Below are positions 33,537 to 42,935 of a stretch of 64,000 nt of DNA, one piece after another. How positions within the stretch are numbered: position 1 is the first letter of the stretch; the number at the start of each line of letters is the position of its first letter. The translations under genes were made by a program, and so were the position numbers. Source of the DNA: Streptomyces sp. NBC_01431 (lineage in GTDB: Bacteria; Actinomycetota; Actinomycetes; Streptomycetales; Streptomycetaceae); assembly GCF_036231355.1 (NCBI RefSeq), contig NZ_CP109496.1, positions 1,798,001 to 1,862,000 of the forward strand. Direction: 5' to 3'. The notes below the pieces were generated by a model. That model did no database searches. It saw only the letters and a program-made list of their open reading frames with translations, and had not been told where the DNA came from.

Positions 33537-35225
33537 GTGAGCACCGAACCAGGATTGGCAGAAGTCACCGCTCAGGAAACCGCGCAGGAAACCGCGCAGA
33601 AGCCGGAGTCCGCCGCAGCCGACCAGGCGGTCAAGGAGACGCTGGAGGACTACACCCTCCGTTTCGCGCCCCGCAGCTATCGCCGCTGGACCCCCCTGGT
33701 CGTCGCCACAACCGCCCTCGGCGGTATCGCCTACATGGCCGACTTCTCCATCGGCGCCGGCATCGGCCTGGCCCACGGCACCGGCAACGCACTGCTCGCC
33801 ATCGCCGTGGCGGCCGTCGTCATCTTCATCACCGGATTCCCGCTCGCGTATTACGGCGCCCGCTACAACATCGACCTGGACCTGATCACCAGGGGTTCCG
33901 GCTTCGGCTACTACGGATCGGTGCTGACCAGCGTCATCTTCGCCAGCTTCACCTTCATCTTCTTCGCCCTCGAAGGCTCGATCATGGCCCAGGGACTGAA
34001 ACTGGGCCTCGGACTACCGCTCTGGCTGGGCTACCTCGTCTCCACCCTCATGGTCATCCCGCTCGTCATCTACGGCATGAAGGCGCTCAGCAAGCTCCAG
34101 GTGTGGACCACCCCGATCTGGCTGCTGCTGATGGTCGGCCCGCTGGTCTACCTCGTCTCCACCGACCCCGGCACCGTCGACCACTTCCTCGCCTACGCGG
34201 GCACCGACGGCGACGGCGGCGTCAACACCGCCTCCGTGCTGCTCGGCGCCGGCGTGTGCCTGTCGTTGATCGCCCAGATCGGTGAGCAGATCGACTACCT
34301 GCGCTTCATGCCGCCCAAGACCGAGGCCAACAAGCGCACTTGGTGGACCGCCGTCATCATGGCGGGGCCCGGCTGGGTGGTACTCGGCGCGCTCAAGCAG
34401 GCCATCGGCGTCTTCCTCGCCGTCTACATCCTGGCCGAGGCCGGCCCCTCCGTAGCACCCGAGCCGATCCAGCAGTTCAAAGGCGCCTTCGACGCGATGA
34501 TGCCGTCCTGGCTGGTGATCCCGCTGGCCGTCGCCCTCGTCGTGATCAGCCAGATCAAGATCAATGTGACGAACGCCTACTCCGGCTCCCTCGCCTGGAC
34601 CAACTCCTTCACCCGGATCACCAAGCACTACCCCGGCCGGATGGTCTTCGTCCTGGTCAACCTCGGCTTCGCCCTGGCCCTGATGGAAGCCGACATGTTC
34701 AGCTTCCTCAACAGCATCCTGGGCTTCTACTCCAACTGCGCCATCGCCTGGGTCGTCACCGTCGCCACCGACATCGGCGTCAACAAGTACCTGCTGAAGC
34801 TCTCTCCCCACGCCCCCGAGTTCCGCCGGGGCATGCTCTACGCCGTCAACCCGGTGGGCGTGGTCGCCTTCGTCGCAGCCTCCGGCCTGTCCATCGCCAT
34901 GTACTTCCACGCCCTCGGCGACACCCTCCAGCCGTACTCCCCCGTAGCGGCCGCCGCCATCGCCTTGGTCCTCACCCCGCTGATGGCGATCGCCACCAAG
35001 GGCAAGTACTACCTTCGCCGTACCGACGACGGCATGGACGAGCCGATGCTCGACGCCGACGGCAACCCCAGCGCCGCGACCTACGACTGCCACGTCTGCC
35101 ACCAGCCCTACGAGCGCCCCGACCTGGCGGCCTGCGCCACGCACGACGCGGTGGTCTGCTCGCTGTGCCTGAGCACCGACACGGTCGGCGACCACGTACT
35201 ACCCGCCGCACCTGCCATCCCGTAG
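33537..35225 (+). CDS. NCS1-family (purine/cytosine-type) permease with cysteine-rich tail
   Basis: A 562-residue transporter. Residues ~1-40 include a short E-T-A-Q triplication. About twelve helices follow (residues ~50-480), with NCS1 features ITGFPLAYYGARYNIDLDLI, TRGSGFGYYGSVLTSVIFAS, LIAQIGEQIDYLRFMPPK and VTNAYSGSLAWTNSFTRITK. After the last helix and a basic segment is an extra ~60-residue tail carrying CHVCHQ and ATHDAVVCSLC: Cys518, Cys521, Cys533, His536, Cys541, Cys544, spaced like a zinc-binding treble-clef or B-box-like module. Such a tail is not part of ordinary NCS1 transporters. GTG 33537 has AAGGAGG eight bases upstream. The substrate is probably a nucleobase or related compound, but this is uncertain. 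Confidence 0.85.
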   Translation: MSTEPGLAEVTAQETAQETAQKPESAAADQAVKETLEDYTLRFAPRSYRRWTPLVVATTALGGIAYMADFSIGAGIGLAHGTGNALLAIAVAAVVIFITGFPLAYYGARYNIDLDLITRGSGFGYYGSVLTSVIFASFTFIFFALEGSIMAQGLKLGLGLPLWLGYLVSTLMVIPLVIYGMKALSKLQVWTTPIWLLLMVGPLVYLVSTDPGTVDHFLAYAGTDGDGGVNTASVLLGAGVCLSLIAQIGEQIDYLRFMPPKTEANKRTWWTAVIMAGPGWVVLGALKQAIGVFLAVYILAEAGPSVAPEPIQQFKGAFDAMMPSWLVIPLAVALVVISQIKINVTNAYSGSLAWTNSFTRITKHYPGRMVFVLVNLGFALALMEADMFSFLNSILGFYSNCAIAWVVTVATDIGVNKYLLKLSPHAPEFRRGMLYAVNPVGVVAFVAASGLSIAMYFHALGDTLQPYSPVAAAAIALVLTPLMAIATKGKYYLRRTDDGMDEPMLDADGNPSAATYDCHVCHQPYERPDLAACATHDAVVCSLCLSTDTVGDHVLPAAPAIP

Positions 35226-35423
35226 CCCCCTCGATTTCAGCGACTGCTCCTGGGACCGGCATGTGAACTGTTCTGCATCATCACCCAACTACTCGGCGCG
35301 GGTGGGCAGTTGCGCCAATGGGGTGCAGCGTGGTGAGCAAGCTGAGCAGGCCGAAGGCCACCCCGATGCTCGACCTCGCGCCGGCGGTGGAATGGCGTAC
35401 GCCCGCCGACGGCACGAGACGCG

Positions 35424-35460
35424 GGCGCGCGCCCCGAACGCAGGGTTCGGGGCGCGCGCC
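35424..35460. terminator. 16-bp perfect hairpin terminator
   Basis: GGCGCGCGCCCCGAAC (35424-35439) pairs exactly with GTTCGGGGCGCGCGCC (35445-35460) around a 5-nt loop. It lies between two convergent genes and 19 bp beyond the stop of the small secreted peptide. Confidence 0.85.
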
Positions 35461-35479
35461 GTTCGGACCGGGGCCTCGG

Positions 35480-35665
35480 TCAGAGGATGTCCAGCAGGTT
35501 GTGCTCGTGGTAACCCCAGTGAGGGTGGTACCAGAAACCGTCGTCGTGGTCGTCGGCCGCTACGCGGGGCGCGGCCTGCGGGGCCGCCTGTGCGGACGCG
35601 GCGGCGGGGATGATGACGGTGGCGGAAAGCGCGACCACAACGGCGGCGCGTCGTATGAGGCTCAC
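35480..35665 (-). CDS. Small secreted His/Asp-rich peptide
   Basis: A 61-residue precursor. The N-terminal signal (LIRRAAVVVALSATVIIPA, then AASAQA) leaves about 34 residues with a cluster of possible metal ligands, DDHDDGFWYHPHWGYHEHN. The GTG at 35665 has GGAG six bases upstream on the minus strand. Longer in-frame starts lack a signal peptide at the N-terminus. I recognise no family. Its concentration of His, Asp and aromatic residues suggests metal or surface binding. Confidence 0.65.
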   Translation of the reverse strand: MSLIRRAAVVVALSATVIIPAAASAQAAPQAAPRVAADDHDDGFWYHPHWGYHEHNLLDIL

Positions 35666-36078
35666 GATGAACTCCACAAGTCGGCGGACAGACCTGACAA
35701 TCCAGACGCTAGCTCGAACGTGGCGCACTGTCGCGCTGAGTGGCCTAACGACTACTCCACGGGTGGAGCGGTCGTTCCCCACTCTGCGACTGTCCGGGAT
35801 CTTCGGGGATGTTCGGGATGTCCGCCTGCTGCCCGCGATCTCGCGCGGCTCCCGCGAACCCCGGCCCCCATACGCGCTGATCACCCTGCCCGCCGCACCC
35901 GAACCGTGAGCGGTCCGAGGACCTGAGGGGACCGGAACCAGGAGAACCGGCGCGGCGGCCATGCCTCCCATGTGGTTGAGCCACTTCGAACGGACCGCAA
36001 CGCGTCTCCTACGGCAGGCAACGGGTGAGCCACACCATGTCGAGTCCGCGCGGCGAGTGGCGCCGGAGGGGAGCCGCG
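35666..36078. other. Intergenic region before the MarR gene
   Basis: 413 bp upstream of the small secreted peptide and downstream of the MarR gene stop. No gene, RNA or strong hairpin was recognised. It should contain the peptide's promoter. Confidence 0.5.
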
Positions 36079-36606
36079 TCAGATCGCCCGGCGAGCCTGG
36101 GTGTCGGACCAGCCCAGCGGGTACAGCGAGGCCTCGTCCGGGGCCATCGGCTCACCGCCCGCCTCGGCGAACGCCGTCAGGGCGTCCACCAGAGCGGACT
36201 GCTGGTCGGGGGCGAGGCGTTCCACGATGGCGGCGATGTCCGCGCGGCGCCGGGCGGTGACCTCTTCCACGAGGCGGCGGCCGTCGTCGGTGAGGCGGAG
36301 CAGCGTCTCGCGCCGGTTGTCCGGGTTGACCTGACGGTCGGCGAGGCCCGCCGCGATGAGGCGGTCCATCATGCGCATCGCGGTCGAGGGATTCACCCCG
36401 AGCAGGTCGGCGAGGACCACGAGTTTGGCGGTGCCGTGCGTCGACAGGACGACCAGCAACCGGAACTGCGGCAGCGTCACCCGGTCCTCGACCGCGGCGA
36501 GGGAACGGGCCGACACGGCCACCAGTACCCGGGACGCGGTGAGTACGGCGCGGGTCACCGCGTCGACATCGGCCAAGCCTTGAGGGGACTGCGCGTGCTC
36601 GGTCAT
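36079..36606 (-). CDS. MarR-family transcriptional regulator
   Basis: A 175-residue winged-helix protein: [40 protein letters not shown] (recognition helix), [20 protein letters not shown] (the MarR wing) and a long dimerisation helix. Start ATG 36606 follows an A-rich and G-rich leader (AAAGGGGG) on the minus strand. The divergent neighbour is the secreted protein at 36759. Its target and ligand are unknown. Confidence 0.88.
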   Translation of the reverse strand: MTEHAQSPQGLADVDAVTRAVLTASRVLVAVSARSLAAVEDRVTLPQFRLLVVLSTHGTAKLVVLADLLGVNPSTAMRMMDRLIAAGLADRQVNPDNRRETLLRLTDDGRRLVEEVTARRRADIAAIVERLAPDQQSALVDALTAFAEAGGEPMAPDEASLYPLGWSDTQARRAI

Positions 36607-36758
36607 AACCCCCTTTCTACCCTGTGCCGACTTCAGCATCGGCAGACCGGGACGGCCGACCCCGAGGGCGAAGCCGAGCGGCTTCATGCGCCGGATGACC
36701 ATCTGAACCAGCCCCGTGGCCACGGGTGACGCTTCCTCTGTCCTGCCGTTAAGCCGTC

Positions 36759-37046
36759 ATGAACATTCGACGCTCTGCCCCTGGCCTCGGCGCCCTCGCT
36801 GTAATCGCGCTGCTGGCGGTGTCCGCCGTCTCCGCGCAGGCCGACCCCGGACCCGAGTACAGCAGGATCGCCCGGGTCGGGGGCATCTGGGACGACTCCT
36901 CCGGCCGTTGCGTCAAGAGCTCCCAGTACCTGACGAAGGACGAGGCGCAGACACTGGGCAGGGAGATGGCCTACGTGGCCTGGACCTCAGCCGACCTTCC
37001 CAACACCCCCGGGAAGCGCGGGTGTTTGCTGGGCCAGGGCACGTGA
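36759..37046 (+). CDS. Small secreted protein of unknown function
   Basis: A 95-residue protein with a signal peptide (RRSAPGLGALAVIALLAVSA, cleavage near SAQA-DP). The mature domain is ~68 residues with two cysteines (SGRCVKSSQYLT and GKRGCLLGQ) that could form one disulfide. I do not recognise the family. It is divergent from the MarR gene and followed by a hairpin terminator. Confidence 0.7.
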   Translation: MNIRRSAPGLGALAVIALLAVSAVSAQADPGPEYSRIARVGGIWDDSSGRCVKSSQYLTKDEAQTLGREMAYVAWTSADLPNTPGKRGCLLGQGT

Positions 37047-37120
37047 CGCCGGTGGCCGGTGGACCCGAAAGGTCGTTGCCACACGTAGGTGTCTGATCAG
37101 ATCGCGAACAACTTGAGCGG

Positions 37121-37150
37121 GCCCTCGGCCGGGGATTCCCAGCCGAGGGC
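37121..37150. terminator. Hairpin between convergent genes
   Basis: GCCCTCGGC (37121-37129) pairs exactly with GCCGAGGGC (37142-37150), loop 12 nt. It lies after the small secreted protein and before the stop of the oxidoreductase on the other strand. Confidence 0.65.
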
Positions 37151-37162
37151 CTGCTCGACTAC

Positions 37163-37218
37163 CCCCCGGCTCCTCCGAGAGGCGGCCACTCCCCCGACTC
37201 CTCCGAGAGGCGGCCGCT
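37163..37218. repeat. Two 28-bp tandem repeats
   Basis: CCCCCGGCTCCTCCGAGAGG and CCCCCGACTCCTCCGAGAGG start at 37163 and 37191, each continuing CGGCC(A/G)CT. Each unit holds a CCTC-CGA-GAGG mini-hairpin. They lie between two convergent genes. Confidence 0.75.
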
Positions 37219-37263
37219 CCCTACCGTCCTGGGCGCTGCCGTACGAGCACCGACGGGTTCACC

Positions 37264-38127
37264 TCAGTCTTTGGACAGCAGTTCGCGCAGCACCGTGCCC
37301 AGGGCGATGGGTTCGCGGCCGAGCAGGGTGGCCAGTGTCGGGTCCACGGTGGCGAACTCGCCGACTCGGCTGGCGGCGAAGATGCCGAGCAACTGGCCCG
37401 CTATCTCCTCGGGGACGCCTTGGCCGGTCAACTGCTCCCGGAACTCGTCGTCGGGGGCGGTGGCCCTCGTCATGGTGCGGCCCGTGAGCTCGGTGGCGAT
37501 TGCGGCGATGTCGTCGAAGGTGAGCGCCTGGCTGCCCGTGAGCGGCGGCGTGGGGCCGTCGAAGCGGCCTTCGTCGGCCAGGATGGCGGCGGTCGCCTCG
37601 GCGAGGTCGGCGTGCGCGGTCCAGGCGACCGGGCCGTCCGCGGGGAGTACGAGCCGCCCGGACGTTGTCGCGGGGTCGAGGAAGTGCGCCGCGCTGGTGG
37701 CGTAGAAGCCGTTGCGCAGCGAGGTGAACGGCACGCCACAGGCGCGCAGTGTCTCCTCCGTGGCGGCATGGTCGCGGCACGCCTGGAAATGCGATGTCGC
37801 GCCGGCCCCCATCTGGCTGGTGTAGAGGATGCGACGCGCGCCTGCCGCGACGGCCGCTTCTATCGCGGTGCGGTGCTGCCTGACGCACTCTTCGCCCATT
37901 TTGTCGACGGAGACGATGAGCACCTGCGAGGCGCCCTCGAAGGCGTGGGCCAGGCCCGCGGCGTCGGTGAAGCTGCCCTGCCGTACCCGTACTCCCTGGT
38001 GGGCGAGCGCCTGCGCCTTCTGCGGGTCGCGGACACTGACACCGACTCGGGCCGCCGGCACGCGCGTGAGCAGCCTTTCGACGATCTGACGCCCCAGTTG
38101 TCCAGTGGCTCCGGTCACGATGATCAC
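37264..38127 (-). CDS. NmrA-type NAD(P)-binding oxidoreductase (QorB-like)
   Basis: A 287-residue atypical short-chain dehydrogenase. The N-terminus IIVTGATGQLGRQIVERLL is the dinucleotide site. QVLIVSVDKM, RRILYTSQMGAGATS and FTSLRNGFYATSAAHFLDP are typical of the NAD(P)H:quinone oxidoreductase QorB/NmrA group. The GTG at 38127 begins just before the first strand. It is divergent from a TetR gene 98 bp away, which probably controls it. A role in handling quinones or other electrophiles is likely from the pairing. Confidence 0.85.
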   Translation of the reverse strand: MIIVTGATGQLGRQIVERLLTRVPAARVGVSVRDPQKAQALAHQGVRVRQGSFTDAAGLAHAFEGASQVLIVSVDKMGEECVRQHRTAIEAAVAAGARRILYTSQMGAGATSHFQACRDHAATEETLRACGVPFTSLRNGFYATSAAHFLDPATTSGRLVLPADGPVAWTAHADLAEATAAILADEGRFDGPTPPLTGSQALTFDDIAAIATELTGRTMTRATAPDDEFREQLTGQGVPEEIAGQLLGIFAASRVGEFATVDPTLATLLGREPIALGTVLRELLSKD

Positions 38128-38154
38128 GATGCGCTCCAATACTGCGACGGCATG

Positions 38155-38168
38155 GTTTCGATGGAAAC
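38155..38168. promoter_or_regulatory. Candidate TetR operator GTTTC-N4-GAAAC
   Basis: GTTTCGATGGAAAC is a perfect 5-bp inverted repeat with a 4-nt centre in the 98-bp gap between the divergent oxidoreductase and TetR genes. A related CCATCGATTCATGG lies against the TetR start. Confidence 0.5.
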
Positions 38169-38225
38169 ACCTACACGGTATCACCGATATTAACGGCGGA
38201 ACCATCATTGCGGTACCATCGATTC

Positions 38226-38975
38226 ATGGCATCACGTTCACGCGGTGAGGACGGCACCACCGCCGTCAAGCCCGACACCCCCTCTCCGGGCCGGGAGCAG
38301 ACACGGCAGCGGGTCATCGAGGCCGCCATCGATCTGCTGACGCGCGGGGGTCGCGACGCGGTCACCACCCGTGCGGTCGCTGATGCGGCGGGTCTGCAAC
38401 CACCGGCCATCTACCGGCTGTTCGGCGACAAGGACGGGCTGCTCGACGCGGTGGCCGAGCACGGTTTCGCCGCGTTCATCGCCACCAAGCACATCGACCC
38501 CGCCCCGCAGGACCCCATCGAGGACCTGCGAGCAGGCTGGGACGTCGCGATCGAGTTCGGTCTGGCCAACCCCGCGCTGTTCACGCTGATGTACGCCGAA
38601 CCCAGCAGGACCAAGTACTCGGCCGCCTTCAAGACCGGCATGGAGATCCTGATGGGCCGCGTCCGGCGCCTCGCCGCCGGCGGCTGGCTCCGCGTGGACG
38701 AGGAACTCGCGGCCCAGGTCATCCACGCCACGGCACGCGGCGCGGTGCTCACCTGGCTGTCCCTGCCCCAGGACCGGCGCAACCCAGCCCTGTTGACCAC
38801 CCTGCGGGAATCCATGGTCGCCACGGTCACCAACCAGCAGCCGGCCGTGCGGGACTCAGGCCCGGCCGGCGCCGCCCGCGCACTGCGCGCCGCGCTGCCC
38901 GAACAGACGAACCTCAGCAGCGCAGAGCAACACCTGCTGACGGAGTGGCTGAACCGCCTCGCCGCGGACGGTTGA
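38226..38975 (+). CDS. TetR-family transcriptional regulator
   Basis: A 249-residue regulator. The DNA-binding domain reads RQRVIEAAIDLLTRGGRDAV, TTRAVADAAGLQPPAIYRLF then GDKDGLLDAVAEHG, the typical TetR helix-turn-helix. The C-terminal ligand domain is helical, with FTLMYAEPSRT and ARGAVLTWLS. It is longer at the C-terminus than many family members. ATG 38226 is preferred over a TTG 18 bp upstream. It probably represses the divergent QorB-like gene and itself. Confidence 0.9.
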   Translation: MASRSRGEDGTTAVKPDTPSPGREQTRQRVIEAAIDLLTRGGRDAVTTRAVADAAGLQPPAIYRLFGDKDGLLDAVAEHGFAAFIATKHIDPAPQDPIEDLRAGWDVAIEFGLANPALFTLMYAEPSRTKYSAAFKTGMEILMGRVRRLAAGGWLRVDEELAAQVIHATARGAVLTWLSLPQDRRNPALLTTLRESMVATVTNQQPAVRDSGPAGAARALRAALPEQTNLSSAEQHLLTEWLNRLAADG

Positions 38976-39213
38976 TCGCCGACGGCCCGTGCGTTCTCGG
39001 TTGGGTGAGGCGCCGGTTCAGGCGGTCGTGTGGGACTGAGGGGCTGGCCACGCTCCAGCGTTCGGCGGGGCGGGCGTGGCGCGAGCGGCCCGTCCTCGGG
39101 CCCGTCAGTCGGTGATACCCGGGACCACCAGGCGGACTCCTACGCGATCACCGCGTGGGTCCGGTTCCGCGTGCCGAGCCCACGGCTTCGGCTCCGGCGC
39201 CCTGGCGAGCGGG

Positions 39214-39801
39214 TCAGGGAGTTGCCGTGGAGACGATGAAAACGACCGGCTTGTCCGGGTCCGTCTCGTCGACGGTGATGTTCTGGGTCGGCAGCGGGTC
39301 CTTCTGGGCGTGGACGGTGGCCGCCCAGTCGTGGCCCGCGGGGAAGGTCCAGCCGACCTTCTGGGCTTCCTCGGGGGTGACCGTCACGGCACCGGGCCTA
39401 AGGGCCGCCGTACTGGTGCCGCTGTCCTTCATGAACTCGGCGAGACCCGCCGCACTCGTCTTGAACTGGACGTAGAGCTTGCTGACCTTCCAGCTGTTCG
39501 TCTCGTAATAGGCGACCGCGACCGCGTCGGAGGGAACCGGCACGTCGTAGATGCGCCGCTGGGTCTTGGACGGCCAGTCGTCCTGGAGGCCGTGGGCCGC
39601 GGCCTCGGACTCGTTGTCGCGACCGCTGGTGCGGCTCTGCTCGGCGGAGATCGCCAGATAACCCGCGGGCACGCCGATGAGCAGCACGATGATCACCGCC
39701 GTGATCCAGCGCCGCCGGATCATCTGCCGCCGGGTCTCCGGCGGCTTCTCGTCCGGCGGCGAGGACTGGCGCGGCACTGCGGGGCGGTCGGACGGTGTCA
39801 T
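39214..39801 (-). CDS. Membrane-anchored protein of unknown function
   Basis: A 195-residue protein with a Pro-rich cytoplasmic N-terminus, one helix (WITAVIIVLLIGVPAGYLAI) and an outside domain containing DVPVPSDAVAVAYYETNSWK, SKLYVQFKTSAAGLAEFMKD and GHDWAATVHAQ. It overlaps the ROK kinase stop by one base (TGATG), which ties it to the sugar operon. I do not recognise the family. Confidence 0.75.
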   Translation of the reverse strand: MTPSDRPAVPRQSSPPDEKPPETRRQMIRRRWITAVIIVLLIGVPAGYLAISAEQSRTSGRDNESEAAAHGLQDDWPSKTQRRIYDVPVPSDAVAVAYYETNSWKVSKLYVQFKTSAAGLAEFMKDSGTSTAALRPGAVTVTPEEAQKVGWTFPAGHDWAATVHAQKDPLPTQNITVDETDPDKPVVFIVSTATP

Positions 39802-40970
39802 CAGTCGGATTCCTGGGTGGTGCGGGTGGTGCCCGTCCTGCGGACGGCTTCGGCGACCTTGGCGTACCGCTCGTACCGCTCGACGCGGCGGCGGTTGGCA
39901 CGGCGGAAGCGGCGGGCCACCAGCCGGGCGAGGTCGGCGGCGCCGACCATACCCGCCTCGGGGCCGAGCTGCGCCTTCGCGATCCTCGCCTCGGGGCGGT
40001 ATCCGCGGCCGGTGAGGTGACGCCGGAAGGCGTCCCGTGCCGGCCCGATCAGGAGGTCGTCGGCGGCGCTGACACCGCCGCCGATCACGAAGCAGGACGG
40101 GTCGAGGGCGGCCGCCAGGTTGGCGATGCCGACGCCCAGCCACTGCCCGATGTCCTGGAGCAGCTCGACGCACATCGCGTCGCCCTCGCGGGCCAGTTCG
40201 GTGATGAGCGGGCCGGTGATCTCCGGGATGTTCCCGCCGACGCGTTCGATGATGTTGTACGCCACCGGAGAGTCGGCGGTCGCCAGTTCGCGGGCCTCCC
40301 GGACCAGGGCGTTGCCGGAGCTGTACTGCTCCCAGCAGCCGCGGTTTCCGCAGGCACAGCGGTGTCCGCCGGGCACGACCTGCATGTGGCCGAACTCACC
40401 GGCGACCCCGTACTTGCCGCGCTTGACCTGCCCGTCCTCCAGGATCGCGCCGCCGATACCGGTGCCCAGCGTGATCATCACCAGGTGGTCCTCGCCGCGT
40501 CCGGCGCCGAAGCGCCATTCGGCCCAGGCGGCCGTGTTGGCGTCGTTGTCGACCATCACGGGGACCGCGAGGCGGGCCTGGAGCGCGTCGCGCAGCGGCT
40601 CGTTGCGCCAGGCGAGGTGCGGGGCGAACAGGATGGTGGACCGGTCGGCGTCGACCCAGCCGGCCGCGCCGATGCCGACCGCGTGCACGTCGTGCCGGTC
40701 GGAGAGGTCGAGGACGAGCTCGGTGATGGTGTCCTCGACGACCTTGGGGCTCTTGGACTTGTCCGGAGTCTCCGTGCGGAGCTTCTCCAGGATGTTGCCG
40801 TCCGCGTCCACAACGCCGGCCATCACCTTCGTGCCGCCGATGTCGATGCCGACGGTGGGGACCCGGGGGGCCGTCAGGTGCGAGCGGCGTTCCCGGGTGC
40901 CTACGGTGCGCAGCACGGTGGCTCGGGCGGAACCCCGGTGGGCTAGGGCGAAGTCGCGGTACGTGGTCAT
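39801..40970 (-). CDS. ROK-family sugar kinase
   Basis: A 389-residue kinase, about 40 residues longer at the N-terminus than a typical glucokinase. Sites: phosphate loop GIDIGGTK (~41-48), sugar site GWVDADR, catalytic Asp143 in VDNDANTAAWAEW, ATP-binding ITLGTGIGGA and the ROK zinc site GEFGHMQ with CACGNRGCWEQYSSG (His195, Cys205, Cys207, Cys212). It would phosphorylate the sugar imported by the adjacent ABC system. The exact sugar is not evident. A small membrane protein is cotranscribed downstream. Confidence 0.9.
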   Translation of the reverse strand: MTTYRDFALAHRGSARATVLRTVGTRERRSHLTAPRVPTVGIDIGGTKVMAGVVDADGNILEKLRTETPDKSKSPKVVEDTITELVLDLSDRHDVHAVGIGAAGWVDADRSTILFAPHLAWRNEPLRDALQARLAVPVMVDNDANTAAWAEWRFGAGRGEDHLVMITLGTGIGGAILEDGQVKRGKYGVAGEFGHMQVVPGGHRCACGNRGCWEQYSSGNALVREARELATADSPVAYNIIERVGGNIPEITGPLITELAREGDAMCVELLQDIGQWLGVGIANLAAALDPSCFVIGGGVSAADDLLIGPARDAFRRHLTGRGYRPEARIAKAQLGPEAGMVGAADLARLVARRFRRANRRRVERYERYAKVAEAVRRTGTTRTTQESD

Positions 40971-41046
40971 CGGGCCCGATTCTGCCACCCCGCCCGAACA
41001 GAGACCTCGCACGGAGGGGCCGCCCCGGTGGCCCGGGGCGGCCGGC

Positions 41047-41901
41047 TCACTCGCCGTCGGTGGGTCCGGCGGGGTCGGCGGGCCCGGTGTCACGCTGGAG
41101 TTCGTGGCTGAGTTCTTCTAGTTCGCTGCCGCCCGCCATCTGGCGGGTGAGTTCGTCCAGGGTGATGTCGGCGCGCAGATGGCTGCCGGTCATCGCACCG
41201 CGCTTGAGCAGTACGAAGCGGTCCCCGACCAGGTAGGCGTGGTGCGGGTTGTGGGTGATGAGCACCACACCGAGCCCAGCGTCCCGGGCGGCCGCCACGT
41301 ACTTCAGGACCACCCCGGACTGCTTCACGCCGAGCGCGGCGGTCGGCTCGTCGAGCACGAGGACCTTCGCACCGAAGTACACGGCCCGCGCGATCGCGAC
41401 GCACTGGCGCTCGCCGCCGGACAGGGTGCCGATCGGCTGGTCCACGTCCCGCAGGTCGATGCCCATGCGCAGGAGCTCGGCGCGGGTGGTGGTCCGCATC
41501 TTCTCCACGTCGAGCCGTTTGAAGGGGCCCTTGCCCTTGGTGGGCTCGGAGCCGAGGAAGAAGTTGCGCCACACCGGCATCAGCGCGACCACCGCGAGGT
41601 CCTGGTAGACCGTCGCGATCCCCAGGTCCAGCGCCTCGCGCGGATTGCTCAGCGAGACGTCCTCGCCATCGATGCGGAATGCACCGCCGTCGTGCTGGTG
41701 CAGGCCCGCGATGATCTTGATGAGGGTGGACTTCCCCGCACCGTTGTCCCCCAGTACGCAGCTGATCTCTCCCGCGTGGACCTGGAGGGAGACCCCTTCG
41801 AGGGCGCGGATGTTGCCGTAGTACTTACTGACGTCGTCCAGCTCGACGAGCGCCGTACCCGTGGCCGCGGCTTCGGTGAGGGTGTTCGGGGTGTCGGTCA
41901 T
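41047..41901 (-). CDS. Sugar ABC transporter ATP-binding protein, single domain
   Basis: A 284-residue ATPase with Walker [11 protein letters not shown]-loop TVYQDLAVV, signature LSGGERQ, Walker [13 protein letters not shown] and H-loop ITHNPHHAY. Unlike the two-domain protein of the first sugar module, it has one ABC domain and must work as a dimer. Start ATG 41901 overlaps the permease stop by 4 bp. It sits downstream of the permease in the order binding proteins, permease, ATPase, then kinase. Confidence 0.92.
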   Translation of the reverse strand: MTDTPNTLTEAAATGTALVELDDVSKYYGNIRALEGVSLQVHAGEISCVLGDNGAGKSTLIKIIAGLHQHDGGAFRIDGEDVSLSNPREALDLGIATVYQDLAVVALMPVWRNFFLGSEPTKGKGPFKRLDVEKMRTTTRAELLRMGIDLRDVDQPIGTLSGGERQCVAIARAVYFGAKVLVLDEPTAALGVKQSGVVLKYVAAARDAGLGVVLITHNPHHAYLVGDRFVLLKRGAMTGSHLRADITLDELTRQMAGGSELEELSHELQRDTGPADPAGPTDGE

Positions 41902-42935
41902 GCTGTCGCCTCCGCCCGCTTGCGCACCCACGCGTTCAGCAGGGTGGCCAGCAGGAGCATCGCTCCGAGGAAGAACTTGAACCAGTCCGGGTTCCACTCC
42001 GCGTAGACGATGCCCTTGCTCGTCATGCCGAAGATGAACGCGCCGACGGCCGATCCGATCGCCGAGCCGTAGCCGCCCGTGATCAGACAGCCGCCGATGA
42101 CGGCCGCGATGATGTAGATCAGCTCGTTGCCGACCCCCTCACCGGACTGCACCACGTCGAACGAGAACAGCAGGTGCTGGCCCGACACCCACGCCGCGAA
42201 CGCGACGCCCATATAGAGGCCGATCTTCGTCCTGAACACCGGGACGCCCACCGCGCGGGCCGCGTCCGCCTCACCCCCGACCGCGAAGATCCAGTTCCCG
42301 AACCGGGTCCGCAGCAGGATCCACGTCGCCACCGCCACCAGAACCAGCCACCACAGGATGGTGACCTTCAGGTCGACCGAGCCGATCGTCAACTGGGAGG
42401 CGAACAGCTTCTTCGCCGAGGAGAAACCCTCCATGTCCGCGATCGACTTCGTGGACACCGTCCCGCTGATCAGCTTGGTGAAACCGAGGTTGAGGCCCGT
42501 CAGCATCAGGAACGTACCGAGGGTGATGATGAAGCTCGGCAGCTTCGTGCGGGTCAGCATGAACCCGTTGAAGGCACCGAGGGCCAGGGTGACGAGGAGG
42601 GAGACTCCCACTCCCACCCAGACGTTGGCCGTCATCTGGTAGCTGAACATCGACGAGACGAGAGCCGATGTCGTCACCATGACACCGGCCGACAGATCGA
42701 ACTCGCCGCCGATCATCAGCAGCGCCACCGGCACCGCCATGATCCCGATCGTGGACGCCGCGTACAGGACGGTCGACAGACTGGAGGGCTGCAGAAAGCT
42801 TCCGGCGGCGACCGAGAAGAACAGGAACACCGCCGCCGCGCCGACCACCGAGCCCAGCTCCGGCCGGCCCAGCATCTTGCGCCACACCGATCGGCGCAAC
42901 AACCGCTCGTCCCCGACGATGTCCGTCGCCGTCAT
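41898..42935 (-). CDS. Sugar ABC transporter permease (RbsC family)
   Basis: A 345-residue membrane protein with about ten helices: [20 protein letters not shown] (family hallmark), [40 protein letters not shown] and [20 protein letters not shown]. It forms the channel for the sugar brought by the tandem lipoproteins upstream. Both ends overlap neighbouring genes by 4 bp. Confidence 0.93.
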   Translation of the reverse strand: MTATDIVGDERLLRRSVWRKMLGRPELGSVVGAAAVFLFFSVAAGSFLQPSSLSTVLYAASTIGIMAVPVALLMIGGEFDLSAGVMVTTSALVSSMFSYQMTANVWVGVGVSLLVTLALGAFNGFMLTRTKLPSFIITLGTFLMLTGLNLGFTKLISGTVSTKSIADMEGFSSAKKLFASQLTIGSVDLKVTILWWLVLVAVATWILLRTRFGNWIFAVGGEADAARAVGVPVFRTKIGLYMGVAFAAWVSGQHLLFSFDVVQSGEGVGNELIYIIAAVIGGCLITGGYGSAIGSAVGAFIFGMTSKGIVYAEWNPDWFKFFLGAMLLLATLLNAWVRKRAEATA

